The notes under the pieces: model-generated
Databases searched by the model: none
Seen by the model: the letters and a program-made list of their open reading frames with translations, nothing else
Told to the model about the DNA's origin: nothing
Assembly: GCF_024345375.1 (NCBI RefSeq)
Contig: NZ_JAGQAZ010000001.1
Location: forward strand, 124,001 to 188,000
Length of the DNA stretch: 64,000 nt
Direction of reading: 5' to 3'
Source of the DNA: Cyanobium sp. WAJ14-Wanaka
GTDB lineage: Bacteria > Cyanobacteriota > Cyanobacteriia > PCC-6307 > Cyanobiaceae
Shown: one piece after another, positions 17,495-28,670 of the stretch
Layout of the letters: each line of letters opens with the position of its first letter
How positions within the stretch are numbered: position 1 is the first letter of the stretch
Program-made: the position numbers and the translations under genes

Positions 17495-17682
17495 GACTTC
17501 TAGATCGTCCTCAATGGCGATGCTGGAGATAGGCAGATTGTGCCCAGCTGAACTCGTGATCTGCAAGGGCTTGAGTTGTTGTTTTGCTAAAACATTCATC
17601 AGCAGTGAATTGTGCGCAAATGCCCATCCATGATTTGGTTTTATCTGCTTAGCCTGTCGCCAACTTCTGGAAGGCAACTGCC

Positions 17683-18606
17683 ATGGTCGGGTCCACCCGT
17701 CCCGATCTCAGGCTCCAGGAACGCCTTGCCTTGATGGCCGCCCACCTAGTGGTCGCCCTGGTTGCCCTGGTAGTTATTGGTGGAGCCACCCGGGTGATGG
17801 AAGCCGGGTTGGCATGCCCCGATTGGCCCCTCTGCTACGGCCGCTTTTTGCCGGGTCAGCAGATGAACCTCCAGGTGTTCCTGGAGTGGTTCCACCGCCT
17901 CGATGCCTTTGTGGTGGGTGTTGCCCTGCTGGTGCTGACTGGAGTCAGTGCCTTTTGGCGCCAATCCTTACCCCGCTGGTTGCCCTGGGTGGCCGCAGGC
18001 TCCCTTCTATTGGTGGCGGTCCAGGGGGCCCTTGGAGCCCTCACGGTCAGCCAGCTGCTGGCGGCTCCTCTGGTCACCGCCCATCTGGCAACGGCCCTGT
18101 TGCTGGTGGCCCTGGTCAGCGGCCTCTACCAGCGCCTCGCCCTGGCTGGAGCCGAAACGGAAAGCAATTCCGGCCCGGCGCCGCGCTGGTGGCAGGCCCT
18201 GGCCTTTGGCTCGCTCTTATTAGTGGTGGGCCAATGCGTGCTGGGTGGCTCGATGGCTAGCCAGTGGGCGGCCCAGCAGTGCCTCAGCAGTGGCGACGGC
18301 TGTCGGTGGTTGCTGGCCCATCGCCAGGGGGCCGCACCTGCAGCAGCTGCTGTGGCCACCTTGGCCCTCAGCTCCCTGCTCCTGCCCGCCCACCAGAGCC
18401 AGGGAAGGGGTCTTGCCCTTGGGGCCCTGGCCCTGGTTGTGGCCCAGGTGGCTTTGGGGGTGGCCGTGCTGCGCCACCAGCTGATGCTGCCCGGGATCAC
18501 CATCGCCCACCAGCTGGTGGCTGCCCTGTTGGTGGCGCTGCTGGCTTCGGCCCTGGCCCGCAGCTATGGCCGGCCCCAAGCAAATTTGGAGTGGGCCCAT
18601 GGTTAG
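17683..18606 (+). CDS. ctaA: Haem A synthase, COX15/CtaA family
   Basis: 307 residues with about eight membrane helices. Family marks are [21 protein letters not shown] and the haem-ligand region EWFHRLDA, with two more histidines at TAHLATALL and [10 protein letters not shown]. It oxidises haem O to haem A for cytochrome c oxidase. The ctaB gene starts 8 bases before this one ends, so the two form an operon. It is divergent from the cyAbrB-like regulator. Confidence 0.92.
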   Translation: MVGSTRPDLRLQERLALMAAHLVVALVALVVIGGATRVMEAGLACPDWPLCYGRFLPGQQMNLQVFLEWFHRLDAFVVGVALLVLTGVSAFWRQSLPRWLPWVAAGSLLLVAVQGALGALTVSQLLAAPLVTAHLATALLLVALVSGLYQRLALAGAETESNSGPAPRWWQALAFGSLLLVVGQCVLGGSMASQWAAQQCLSSGDGCRWLLAHRQGAAPAAAAVATLALSSLLLPAHQSQGRGLALGALALVVAQVALGVAVLRHQLMLPGITIAHQLVAALLVALLASALARSYGRPQANLEWAHG

Positions 18607-19588
18607 CGCCAACATCGCTGCAGTTCCCGGGGTAAGCCCTGTCCCGGCCATTCGCCCCTCGGTCAAGCTGCCCGCCTGGCTTGAGGTGGCTAAGCCGCGC
18701 CTAATCCCCCTGCTGCTGGCCAGCACCCTGGGGGGTATGGCGGTCAGTGGGGAGGGTTGGCTCGATGCCAGCACAATTTTCTGCACCCTCGTGGGCGGGG
18801 CCCTCGCCTCTGCCGCCGCGGGAGTTCTCAATTGCCTCTGGGAACAGGACCTCGATGGGCGCATGCAGCGCACCAGTCGCCGGGCCCTGCCCTCGGGGCG
18901 CCTGGCCCAAAGGCAGGCCTTTGGCCTGGCCATCGCCCTGACGGTTCTCTCCGTAGTGGTGCTGGTGCTTGGCGTAAATGCCCTGGCGGCCAGCCTTGCC
19001 CTGCTGGGCCTTTGCAGCTATGTGCTGCTCTACACCGCCCTGCTTAAGCCCCGCACCCGCCAAAACATCGTGGTGGGGGGAGTTGCCGGGGCAATCCCGC
19101 CCCTGGTGGGGGCGGCGGCAGCCACCGGCCACCTGGGTTGGGCCAGTTGGTGGCTGTTTGCCCTAATCATGGTTTGGACTCCGGCCCACTTTTGGTCCTT
19201 GGCCCTCCTACTCAAGGAGGACTACCGCTCAGTGGGCATTCCGATGTTGCCTGTGGTCAAAGGGGTGGTGGTCACGACCCGGGCGATTTGGCATTACTCG
19301 ATCGCCACCGTGGTTTTGAGCCTGCTGGGGATTTGGGCCGTTCCTGGCGGAGAAATTCTCTATGGCCTGCTGGTGCTTCCATTTAATGGTCGCCTGCTTC
19401 AGCTTGCGGCCAGCCTGCGGCAGGAGCCAACCGATCCCCAGAGGGCTAAGGCGATGTTCCGCTGGTCGATCTTTTACCTCTTTGGGATCTGCCTGCTGCT
19501 GCTGATGGCCCATTCCCCCCAGGCGGCCCTAGTCAGCTGGCAGGGCATCACCCCGGCCCTGTTGGGCCTTCCTACATTGGGCGGCTGA
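18599..19588 (+). CDS. ctaB: Protohaem IX farnesyltransferase (haem O synthase)
   Basis: 329 residues from ATG 18599. The UbiA-superfamily prenyl-diphosphate motif reads [20 protein letters not shown], and the second conserved region is [18 protein letters not shown]. Nine hydrophobic segments fit the family. It adds a farnesyl group to protohaem to give haem O, the substrate of CtaA. No cytochrome oxidase subunit gene is in the window; an ABC exporter pair follows after 57 bases on the same strand. Confidence 0.93.
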   Translation: MVSANIAAVPGVSPVPAIRPSVKLPAWLEVAKPRLIPLLLASTLGGMAVSGEGWLDASTIFCTLVGGALASAAAGVLNCLWEQDLDGRMQRTSRRALPSGRLAQRQAFGLAIALTVLSVVVLVLGVNALAASLALLGLCSYVLLYTALLKPRTRQNIVVGGVAGAIPPLVGAAAATGHLGWASWWLFALIMVWTPAHFWSLALLLKEDYRSVGIPMLPVVKGVVVTTRAIWHYSIATVVLSLLGIWAVPGGEILYGLLVLPFNGRLLQLAASLRQEPTDPQRAKAMFRWSIFYLFGICLLLLMAHSPQAALVSWQGITPALLGLPTLGG

Positions 19589-19645
19589 AGCAGTTTTGAT
19601 CGTCCAGATGTCCATAGATCAGATGCTGCTTGAGGGGGTGGCCCG

Positions 19646-20665
19646 GTGATTGAACTGCAGCAGCTCACCAGGCATTACGCCGCCGCAAAGGGGGCGAAGG
19701 TTCGGGCCCTAGATGGCCTCTCGCTTGAGGTGCCAGCCGGCAGTTTGTTTGGCCTGTTGGGTCCGAATGGGGCGGGCAAAACCACCGCCATCCGGATCCT
19801 CTGCACCCTGCTGGCCCCAGATAGCGGCCAGGTTCGGGTGGCAGGGATTGATGCCCTTGCCCAGCCCCGGGCCGTGCGCCGTTTGCTTGGCTATGTGGCC
19901 CAGGAGGTGGCGATCGACAAGATCCTTACCGGTAGGGAACTGCTGCAACTCCAGGGTGACCTGTATCACCTGAACGCGGCCCAGCGCGATCGCCGCATGG
20001 CAGAGCTGATTGAGCTTTTGACCATGGGCGACTGGATTGATCGCCGTTGCGGCACCTATTCCGGCGGCATGCGCCGGCGCCTCGACCTGGCGGCCGGCTT
20101 GCTGCACAGCCCCAAGGTGCTGGTGCTGGATGAGCCCACAGTGGGCCTTGATATCGAGAGTCGCGCGGCGATTTGGCAGGTGCTTAGGCAGCTGCGTGAT
20201 GGCGGCACCACCGTGGTCTTGAGCAGCCACTACCTCGAGGAGGTGGATGCCCTCGCCGACCACCTGGCCATTATCGAAGCGGGCCGGGTGATTGCCGAGG
20301 GGGCGCCCGCGACCCTTAAGGCGGCCCTGGGCGGCGATCGCCTTACCCTGCGGGTGAGGGAATTCAGCGATGCCGGGGAGGCGGCCCAGGTGCAGGTGCT
20401 GCTGCAGGGCTGCTCCGGAGTGCGCCAGGTGGTTGTCAACCAGTCCCAGGGCTACTCCCTAAACCTGGTGATTGAGCACGACAGCGTGGTTGACCAACTG
20501 CGTCGCCAATTAGAAGCCGCCAACTTGCCGATCTTTGCCCTGGCCCAGAGTCGGCCGAGTCTGGATGATGTCTATCTTCAGGCCACGGGCCGCACCTTGA
20601 TGGATGCGGAATTGGCCGTCGCCGGGATTCGCGATCCCAAGGCCGAACGCAAAGCGAGCATGTGA
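19646..20665 (+). CDS. ABC-2 type exporter, ATP-binding protein
   Basis: 339 residues from GTG 19646. Walker A is GPNGAGKTT (39-47), the signature YSGGMRR (138-144) and Walker B VLVLDEP (158-164). A C-terminal extension of about 100 residues after the ATPase domain is typical of the DrrA/NatA-like drug or polymer exporter class. The cognate permease starts at its stop codon. The pair probably exports a drug, lipid or polysaccharide; the substrate is unknown. The position behind ctaA-ctaB suggests shared transcription, which is inference. Confidence 0.88.
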   Translation: MIELQQLTRHYAAAKGAKVRALDGLSLEVPAGSLFGLLGPNGAGKTTAIRILCTLLAPDSGQVRVAGIDALAQPRAVRRLLGYVAQEVAIDKILTGRELLQLQGDLYHLNAAQRDRRMAELIELLTMGDWIDRRCGTYSGGMRRRLDLAAGLLHSPKVLVLDEPTVGLDIESRAAIWQVLRQLRDGGTTVVLSSHYLEEVDALADHLAIIEAGRVIAEGAPATLKAALGGDRLTLRVREFSDAGEAAQVQVLLQGCSGVRQVVVNQSQGYSLNLVIEHDSVVDQLRRQLEAANLPIFALAQSRPSLDDVYLQATGRTLMDAELAVAGIRDPKAERKASM

Positions 20666-21531
20666 TGACCAGCGCCACCCCTCCCATTACCGCCAGCGCT
20701 CCGGCTCCCGTTGCCGAGCCCTCCGCCTTTGCGGAGATCAGCCAGGAAACCTTGGCGCTGACAAAACGGCTGTTTGTCCAACTCCAGCGCCGCCCCTCAA
20801 CTCTGGTGGCCGGGGTTTTGCAGCCCCTGATTTGGTTGATACTTTTTGGTGCCCTCTTTGCCAAGGCGCCCCAGGGACTTTTGCCTGGGGGGGTTAGCTA
20901 TGGCCGCTTCCTTGGGGCCGGGGTGATTGTGTTTACGGCCTTTAGCGGGGCCCTCAACGCCGGCCTGCCAGTGATGTTCGATCGCGAGTTTGGTTTTCTC
21001 AACCGGCTCCTGGTGGCGCCCCTGCGCTCCCGCAGCTCGATCGTGCTCGCTTCGGTGCTCTACATCACTTCCCTAAGCCTGGTGCAGAGCCTGGCAATCA
21101 TGGGCACCGCCGCTGTTTTGGGCTACGGCTGGCCCGGGGGGATCGGTTTGCTTTTGGTGGTGGTCACCCTGCTCCTTCTGGTTTTCACCTTCACGGCCTT
21201 GAGTTTGGGTTTGGCCTTTGCCCTGCCAGGCCACATCGAAATGATTGCGGTGATCTTTGTGGCAAACCTGCCCCTGCTGTTTGCCAGCACCGCCCTGGCG
21301 CCCCTTTCGTTCATGCCCAGCTGGCTGGCCTGGCTCGCCTCGCTCAACCCCCTCACCTTTGCCATTGAACCGATTCGGGCCGCCTATGCGGGAAATTTCT
21401 GCCTGGGTGCGGTGGTGCTCGAAGCACCCTATGGATCCCTAACGGCCGGCACCTGCTTGGCAGTTCTAGCGATTTTGTCGGCAGGGCTTTTCCTCTTGAT
21501 TCGTCCCCTTCTGGATCGCAAGCTCAGCTGA
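20665..21531 (+). CDS. ABC-2 type exporter, permease
   Basis: 288 residues from ATG 20665, which overlaps the ATPase stop by one base (a GTG at 20662 is the alternative). A soluble N-terminal segment is followed by six hydrophobic helices. The DrrB-like pattern is visible: PLIWLILFGALF, then FLGAGVIVFTAFSGALNAG and MFDREFGFLNRLLVAPLRS. It forms the channel for the preceding ATPase. The next gene, nanE, starts 42 bases later. Confidence 0.85.
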   Translation: MTSATPPITASAPAPVAEPSAFAEISQETLALTKRLFVQLQRRPSTLVAGVLQPLIWLILFGALFAKAPQGLLPGGVSYGRFLGAGVIVFTAFSGALNAGLPVMFDREFGFLNRLLVAPLRSRSSIVLASVLYITSLSLVQSLAIMGTAAVLGYGWPGGIGLLLVVVTLLLLVFTFTALSLGLAFALPGHIEMIAVIFVANLPLLFASTALAPLSFMPSWLAWLASLNPLTFAIEPIRAAYAGNFCLGAVVLEAPYGSLTAGTCLAVLAILSAGLFLLIRPLLDRKLS

Positions 21532-21573
21532 TATTTCAAGCTCAGCAACAAGCCAAGCTCTCCTAAAAAAGCA

Positions 21574-22251
21574 ATGAAGCCCAAAGGATTGATTGTTTCG
21601 GTGCAGGCACCCGAGGGTTCGCCCATGCGCGATCCCCACGTGATTGCCGCCATGGCAGAGGCGAGCCTGCGCCATGGCGCTTCGGGTGTGCGGTTGGAGA
21701 GCCCGGAGCACATCGGGGCCGTACGGCGCCGCTGCCCCCAGGCCCTGATCGTGGGCCTCTGGAAACGGACCTACCCGCAAAGCTCTGTCTACATCACGCC
21801 CAGCTGGCAGGAGATTCAGGCGGTCTGGGCTGCTGGGGCGGATGTGATTGCCATCGATGCCACCGACCGGGACCGTCCAGGTGGCGAAGGCCTGGCCTCC
21901 CTGGTGGGCCGCGCCACCCGGGAGTTGGGGGCGGTGGTGATGGCTGATGTAGATAGCGTGGCCAATGGTTTACGGGCCGCAGAGCTGGGTTGCCAGTGGG
22001 TGGGTACCACCCTGTTTGGCTACACCGAAGCCACCGCGGGCCAGAAACCACCCGGCTGGGATTTGATCGGTGAACTGCGTTCCCGGCTGCCCGCTGATGT
22101 CGGTTTGATCTGTGAAGGCGGCATCGCCTCAGCAGACCAGGCAAAACAAGCGTTAAGCCTGGGGGCCGATGCGGTGGTGGTGGGTACGGCCATCACCGGC
22201 GTCGACCTGCAGGTAAGGGCCTATCTGGCCCGGCTAGCGGACGCTGCCTAG
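21574..22251 (+). CDS. nanE: Putative N-acetylmannosamine-6-phosphate 2-epimerase
   Basis: 225 residues, a TIM barrel of the NanE family: LIVSVQAPEGSPM at the start, IVGLWKRTYPQSSVYITP, DVIAIDATDRDRP, VMADVDSVANGLRAAELG and ICEGGIASADQAKQALSLG. It would interconvert ManNAc-6-P and GlcNAc-6-P. There are no sialic acid catabolism genes here, so the role may be in amino-sugar or envelope metabolism. It ends convergently with groEL, 12 bases away. Confidence 0.85.
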   Translation: MKPKGLIVSVQAPEGSPMRDPHVIAAMAEASLRHGASGVRLESPEHIGAVRRRCPQALIVGLWKRTYPQSSVYITPSWQEIQAVWAAGADVIAIDATDRDRPGGEGLASLVGRATRELGAVVMADVDSVANGLRAAELGCQWVGTTLFGYTEATAGQKPPGWDLIGELRSRLPADVGLICEGGIASADQAKQALSLGADAVVVGTAITGVDLQVRAYLARLADAA

Positions 22252-22263
22252 CTGCCTAGGGGA

Positions 22264-24030
<1,767 letters not shown>

Positions 24031-24048
24031 TCAAGGTAGGGTCTGGCA

Positions 24049-24327
24049 ATGGATGACATGCTCCAAACAGCCTTCGAGTCGGCCTTGGAAACCGCCATCC
24101 AAAGTGCGGATGAAACCGCTGGCTTGGCAACGGTTTCGGGCGCCAACGCCTTTGTATTCGTATTGATTGCGGGCTTGGGCGCGGTGATGGCCCTGGTCTA
24201 TCTGCCCCTCAGGCTCTTCCTCACGATCACGGCTAGAAGCCGGCGGTTGAAATTGCTTCAGCGGATCAGGCGGCTGCGCGATGACCTGGCCCAACCGGCG
24301 GTGAAAGGTGAATCCGCCCCGAGCTGA
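24049..24327 (+). CDS. Small single-pass membrane protein, unknown
   Basis: 92 residues, ATG start with a second ATG three codons later. An acidic N-terminal region is followed by a hydrophobic segment (FVFVLIAGLGAVMALVYLPL, about 35-55). The tail is strongly basic (RSRRLKLLQRIRRLRDD), so the C terminus is probably cytoplasmic. I do not recognise a family. It is divergent from groEL and convergent with fabG, 15 bases away. Confidence 0.6.
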   Translation: MDDMLQTAFESALETAIQSADETAGLATVSGANAFVFVLIAGLGAVMALVYLPLRLFLTITARSRRLKLLQRIRRLRDDLAQPAVKGESAPS

Positions 24328-24342
24328 GATCCGATCCCCTGA

Positions 24343-25095
24343 TCAGCGCATCACCATCCCGCCATCGACCTGGAGCACTTGGCCAGTCATGTAGGCGGCG
24401 GCTGGATCGGCGGCCAGGAAGCGCACCGCGCTCGCCACCTCTTGCGGCGTGCCCATCCGGCCCAACGGGATTGCCTTGAGGATGGGTTCCCGATCGAGTT
24501 CAGCGGTCATGTCGCTTTCGATGAAGCCCGGTGCCACGGCGTTGACGGTTACCCCACGACCGGAAAACTCGGCAGCGCAACTGCGGGTGAAGCCGATTAG
24601 GCCGGCCTTGCTGGCGCTGTAGTTGGCCTGGCCAGGGTTGCCCATCAAGGCCACCACGGAGGTGATGTTGATGATTCGGCCAGAACGGGCCTTCAGCATC
24701 GAGCGGCTAACGGCGCGGGTGCAGAGGAAAACGCCGGTGAGATTAAGGTCGAGCACGCTCTGCCAGTCCGCGGTTTTCATGCGCATCAGCAGGCCGTCTC
24801 GGGTGATGCCGGCGTTATTGACCAACACATCGAGCCTGCCTGACCGATCCAGCAAGGTTTTGATCAGGTCTTCCACCTGGGCTTCGTCGGCCACATTGGC
24901 CCGGTGACTCCAGGCCTTGCCGCCGGCCCCAACGATGGCCTCGACCACGGCATCGGCGGCCTCCGGCGAGTTGGCGTAGTTGACCACCACCTCGGCCCCC
25001 TCGGCGGCCAGGGCAATGGCAATGGCCCGGCCGATGCCGCGGCTGGCACCGGTTACTAGGGCGACTTGGCCGTTAAGGGAGTTGGAGGTGCCCAT
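24343..25095 (-). CDS. fabG: 3-oxoacyl-[acyl-carrier-protein] reductase
   Basis: 250 residues from ATG 25095; the longer open frame to 25458 shadows the next gene. Short-chain dehydrogenase marks: TGASRGIG (15-22) for NADPH, NNAG (93-96), and the catalytic set S146, Y159 and K163 (NYSASKAG). The PG motif in the C-terminal loop (VAPGFIESDMTAEL) is typical of FabG. It reduces 3-oxoacyl-ACP in fatty-acid elongation. The upstream gene on this strand starts far enough away (50 bases) to allow its own promoter. Confidence 0.93.
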   Translation of the reverse strand: MGTSNSLNGQVALVTGASRGIGRAIAIALAAEGAEVVVNYANSPEAADAVVEAIVGAGGKAWSHRANVADEAQVEDLIKTLLDRSGRLDVLVNNAGITRDGLLMRMKTADWQSVLDLNLTGVFLCTRAVSRSMLKARSGRIINITSVVALMGNPGQANYSASKAGLIGFTRSCAAEFSGRGVTVNAVAPGFIESDMTAELDREPILKAIPLGRMGTPQEVASAVRFLAADPAAAYMTGQVLQVDGGMVMR

Positions 25096-25145
25096 CGAAG
25101 CGGTTCGGCGCAGGCCTGGCGGTATGGCCTGATCGTATTTGGCCC

Positions 25146-25985
25146 CTAGCCCAAGCCCAGGGCCGCCATCACCTCGGCGATCCCGAGCTCCTTGAGCTGG
25201 CCCGGCAGGCCCAGGGCCTGGAGCCCAGGCCGTTGGGGCAGGGTTTCGGCGGCCCGGCCCAGGGCGACCAGGGGTAGGCCGAGCAGCAGGGCCCACTCGA
25301 TCACCGCTGGATCGCTGGCTAGCACCACATCCGCATTGGCCATCAGGGCGGCCCGCTGCAAGGCACCGGTGCCAGCGGCAGTGGGTTCGAGCACCCGCAG
25401 GTTCGCCAATTTGGCCCGGATCTGTTGGGGCAAGGCTTGCCATTGGTCCAGGGGCCAATCCTGGCCATCTCCGGCGGGGGCCAGCAGCAGGGCGGGGCCA
25501 TCCCCGGCTGGCAGGGCTTTGGCAGCCGCTTGGAGCTCGGCCTTGGGCAGGGCTAGTCGATAGCTCTGGGCATCCAGATGCACCCCCACTGGCTTGAGGA
25601 AGGCCTCCCAGGCCTGGTTTGGCCAGGGGTTGGCGCTGGGCTTGACCTGGGCCGTAGCTGAGAAACCCTTGAGCGCCACCCGGGTGGGGATGTGGCTCAT
25701 CGACAGCATCAAGTCAACCTGGCGGCCCTGGGCACGGTTAACGCAGAGCTGAAAATCGGGCTCCCGCACCGTACCCAGCAGGTTGGCCCAGTCGGCGAGG
25801 GTGGCCTCTTCAAACGGGAAGGCGACGACCTTTTCCACCGCCGGCTGCAGTTTCCAGAGGGCCAGGCTTGCCGCCTGACAAACCACATGGACCTGGGCCT
25901 TGAGTTGTTCGGCAACGGCCGCAACAGCGGCAAAGGCCTGCAGTTGCTGGGCGTTGCCCCCGGGAATTAGAAACAGGGCACGCAT
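25146..25985 (-). CDS. Glycosyltransferase family 9 (heptosyltransferase)-like protein
   Basis: 279 residues from ATG 25985, starting [21 protein letters not shown], a Rossmann-like GT-B opening. Middle and C-terminal parts hold [48 protein letters not shown] and LPLVALGR, patterns seen in the nucleotide-sugar half of family 9 transferases. It is shorter than typical heptosyltransferases. The role is probably envelope glycan synthesis. The start is 72 bases from the divergent ispD. Confidence 0.5.
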   Translation of the reverse strand: MRALFLIPGGNAQQLQAFAAVAAVAEQLKAQVHVVCQAASLALWKLQPAVEKVVAFPFEEATLADWANLLGTVREPDFQLCVNRAQGRQVDLMLSMSHIPTRVALKGFSATAQVKPSANPWPNQAWEAFLKPVGVHLDAQSYRLALPKAELQAAAKALPAGDGPALLLAPAGDGQDWPLDQWQALPQQIRAKLANLRVLEPTAAGTGALQRAALMANADVVLASDPAVIEWALLLGLPLVALGRAAETLPQRPGLQALGLPGQLKELGIAEVMAALGLG

Positions 25986-26056
25986 TGTCGTGGCATTGGC
26001 ACGGCGGCCTGATTGTATGGAGGCCATTCGATTTAGCCCGTAGCTCGGAGTTGCTT

Positions 26057-26737
26057 GTGCATTTGCTGATCGTTGCCGCAGGGAGTGGACGCCGCATGGG
26101 GGCCGCCGGCAACAAGCTTTTGCTGCCGGTTGCGGGCCGACCGGTGCTGGCCTGGACCCTGGAGGCGGCCCTGGCCTGCGCAGCGATTAGTTGGATCGGC
26201 CTGGTGGGTCAACCGGCCGATGCCGCTGAAATCACGGCGATCTTGGAGCTGGCCGAGCCGGCCATACCGGTGCGCTGGATTGTCGGCGGTGCAACCCGCC
26301 AGGAATCGGTGAGCAGGGGTTTGGCTGCCCTCCCCGCAGAGGCTGGGGGGGTGCTTATCCACGATGGGGCCCGCTGCCTGGTGGATCCGGAGCTGCTGGC
26401 CCGTTGCGCTGCGGCAGTGCAGCAGGGCCTCTCGGTGATTGCGGCTACGCCCGTCACCGACACGATCAAGCAGGTGGATGGGAAGGGCGCGATCACGGCC
26501 ACCCCCGATCGCAGCCAGCTCTGGGCGGCCCAGACGCCCCAGGGGTTTCCGGTGCAGGAACTGCGCCAGGCCCACGCCACCGCAACGGCCCAGGGCTGGA
26601 GTGTCACCGACGATGCGGCCCTATTTGAACGCCTGGGCCTGCCGGTGCAGGTGTTGGAGGCACCCCCTTCCAACATCAAACTCACCACTCCCTTCGATCT
26701 AACCATTGCCGAAGCCGTGTTGGCAGAGCGCCCCTGA
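26057..26737 (+). CDS. ispD: 2-C-methyl-D-erythritol 4-phosphate cytidylyltransferase
   Basis: 226 residues from GTG 26057 (a TTG at 26051 is the other choice); the open frame further upstream has no family match. The nucleotide-binding motif AAGSGRRMG (7-15) with GNKLLLPV supplies the catalytic lysine. VHDGAR-like [11 protein letters not shown] and [10 protein letters not shown], then QTPQGFP and TDDAALFE complete the IspD pattern. It makes CDP-methylerythritol in the MEP isoprenoid pathway, which feeds carotenoids, phytol and quinone tails. Confidence 0.93.
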   Translation: MHLLIVAAGSGRRMGAAGNKLLLPVAGRPVLAWTLEAALACAAISWIGLVGQPADAAEITAILELAEPAIPVRWIVGGATRQESVSRGLAALPAEAGGVLIHDGARCLVDPELLARCAAAVQQGLSVIAATPVTDTIKQVDGKGAITATPDRSQLWAAQTPQGFPVQELRQAHATATAQGWSVTDDAALFERLGLPVQVLEAPPSNIKLTTPFDLTIAEAVLAERP

Positions 26738-26740
26738 GGT

Positions 26741-27661
26741 TCAGGGGTGCTGCTGAAAATCAGGCAGCTGCAGCAGGCCCCTGTCGCCATCTAAAACCGC
26801 CCGTACCCCCAGGGGTAGGGCTGCGTTGGCATCGCCATGGCCCACCTTTAAGCCCGCCACCACTGGGATTGCCAGGTCTGCGGTGCGTTCTCGCAACACC
26901 TCCTCCAGGCTGAAGCTGGAGACGGCGGCACCGTCGCTATCTCCCTCCCCGTCGCAGCCCCTAAAGCTGCCCAGGCCCATGCCGGCCAATTGATGCAGGG
27001 CTCCCGTAAGGCGCCAGTGGGTCAGCATTCGATCGATCCGATAGGGGGCCTCGCCCACGTCCTCCAGCACCAGGATTGCGCCCCTTAGTTCGGGGAGGTG
27101 GGCGGTGCCAAGCAGGTGGGTGGCCACCGTCAGGTTTGCCACCAGGAGGGGGCCTGCGGCGCAGCCGCCCCGCCAGCCCTGCCCCTGCAGATCCTCGAGC
27201 GGTTCACCGAAGAGCAGGCGGCGTAGCCGCTCCTGGCTCCAGCTTGGCTCCGCGGCCAGGGTGGTGAGCAGGGGGCCATGGATTGCGCCCCGGCGTTCTT
27301 GGGACAGTTGGGCCCAGAGCAGGGAGGTGACATCTGAAAAGCCCAGTAGCCAGGCTTGGGGAAGGTCCAGGGGCTGCTCCAGCAGCCTGGCCGAACCCCA
27401 GCCGCCCCGGATGCAGGCAAGCAGGGATGCCCCATTTGCAGAGGGAATTTTTAGGTCGCTGGCGCGCTCGTCATCGCGGCCCGCCAGGTATCCCCAGCTC
27501 CGCAGGGGCCGGCGCTCTACCAGGAGCCCCCAGCTTTCCAAGATGGCAATGCCGGCCTCGAGGCGCTCGATGGGCCCTTGCCCCTCCAGGCAGGAGCTGG
27601 CAGCCACCAGGTCGACCCGATCGCCGGCCTGCAGGGGCTTTGGCAGGGCAAGGTTTTGCAT
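26741..27661 (-). CDS. LD-carboxypeptidase, S66 family
   Basis: 306 residues from ATG 27661, whose A is shared with the upstream ubiA stop (TGATG). The S66 catalytic elements are present: serine in GFSDVTSLLW, glutamate in LEDVGEAPYRIDRML and histidine in GLKVGHGDANAALPLG. The RGGWGSARLL loop precedes the nucleophile. LdcA removes the terminal D-alanine from muropeptide tetrapeptides during wall recycling, while MccF cleaves microcin-like adducts; LdcA is the simpler reading. Confidence 0.85.
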   Translation of the reverse strand: MQNLALPKPLQAGDRVDLVAASSCLEGQGPIERLEAGIAILESWGLLVERRPLRSWGYLAGRDDERASDLKIPSANGASLLACIRGGWGSARLLEQPLDLPQAWLLGFSDVTSLLWAQLSQERRGAIHGPLLTTLAAEPSWSQERLRRLLFGEPLEDLQGQGWRGGCAAGPLLVANLTVATHLLGTAHLPELRGAILVLEDVGEAPYRIDRMLTHWRLTGALHQLAGMGLGSFRGCDGEGDSDGAAVSSFSLEEVLRERTADLAIPVVAGLKVGHGDANAALPLGVRAVLDGDRGLLQLPDFQQHP

Positions 27662-28575
27662 CAGGCCCTCCCTACAACCAGGGCTAGCAGCAGTAGCCCG
27701 CCGAGCTGCACCTGGCGGCTGAAATGCTGGCCGTAAATGCTCCTCGGCAGCTCTGCTGGCCGCAGGGCCCAGGCCTCTTTTTGCATCGCCCCAGTGGCCA
27801 GCAGCCACAGGGGCCAGAACGGCCAACCCACGCCGGCAAGCCAGGCGGCAAGGGCGAGGCCCAGGCAGGCAAGCAGGTAGCAGGCGGCCACGGCCCCGGG
27901 CGCCCGGCTCCCCAGGCTCAAGGCACTGCTGCGCACCCCCAGACGTTGGTCGTCTTGGCGGTCGGCCATTGCATAGACGGTGTCAAAGCCAAAGGTCCAT
28001 AGGGCTGCAGCAAGCCAGGTGAGCGCCAACACCCAGCTGCCTGTGATCGAGCTGGCGATTGAGCTTGTAATCGAGCCGGTGGAGGCCGCCCAAGGGATCA
28101 GCACCGCAAAGCCCCAGCACAGGGCCAGCACGGCCTGGGGGTAGGGGAACCAGCGTTTTGCCGATGGGTAAAGCAATACCGGCGGCAGGCTGGCCACCGC
28201 CAGCCAAAGGCAGGGCCAGCGGTGCTGGGACGGCAGCAGCAGCACCACCAGTAGGGCCAGGGCCAGGGCTATCACCAGTAGGGCCGCCGCCTCGGAGCTT
28301 TTAAGGCGGCCATCCGCCAGGGGGCGCCCCTTGGTGCGCTCCACCAGGGGGTCAATGCGTCGATCCCAGAGATCGTTGGCGATGCAGCCGGCCCCACTAA
28401 CGGCCAAGCCCCCCAGCACGATCAACAGCATCAGCCCCGCAGACGGTGGCGCGTTTGGGGTGAGCCAGAGGCTCCAACCGGCAGGAATCAGCAAAATCAG
28501 CCGCCCACTGGGCTTATGCCAGCGCAGCAGCTCAAGACAGGCCTTCAGTCGGGCGGAGAAGGTGGAGACAGCCAT
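27661..28575 (-). CDS. ubiA: 4-Hydroxybenzoate polyprenyltransferase, UbiA family
   Basis: 304 residues with about eight helices. The first aspartate motif is NDLWDRRIDPLVERTKGRPL, the second DTVYAMADRQDDQRLG. In cyanobacteria this enzyme prenylates 4-hydroxybenzoate for plastoquinone. A low-complexity stretch SITSSIASSITGS (about 168-180) sits in a loop between helices and comes from a near-repeat at DNA level (28040-28076). It is cotranscribed with the LD-carboxypeptidase gene. Confidence 0.9.
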   Translation of the reverse strand: MAVSTFSARLKACLELLRWHKPSGRLILLIPAGWSLWLTPNAPPSAGLMLLIVLGGLAVSGAGCIANDLWDRRIDPLVERTKGRPLADGRLKSSEAAALLVIALALALLVVLLLPSQHRWPCLWLAVASLPPVLLYPSAKRWFPYPQAVLALCWGFAVLIPWAASTGSITSSIASSITGSWVLALTWLAAALWTFGFDTVYAMADRQDDQRLGVRSSALSLGSRAPGAVAACYLLACLGLALAAWLAGVGWPFWPLWLLATGAMQKEAWALRPAELPRSIYGQHFSRQVQLGGLLLLALVVGRA

Positions 28576-28670
28576 TGGGGCGCACCTTAAATCTGTTGGG
28601 GGATTGAAATCAGCTCGGGGATGGTTCTACAGGTGGCAAACTGGCCCGGCCCGTGGTTTGCCACGTCCCC

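Noticed and set aside
25096-25458. N-terminal extension of fabG
   Set aside because: The extension is Pro/Gly/Arg-rich and overlaps the glycosyltransferase gene; FabG begins shortly before the TGASRGIG motif.
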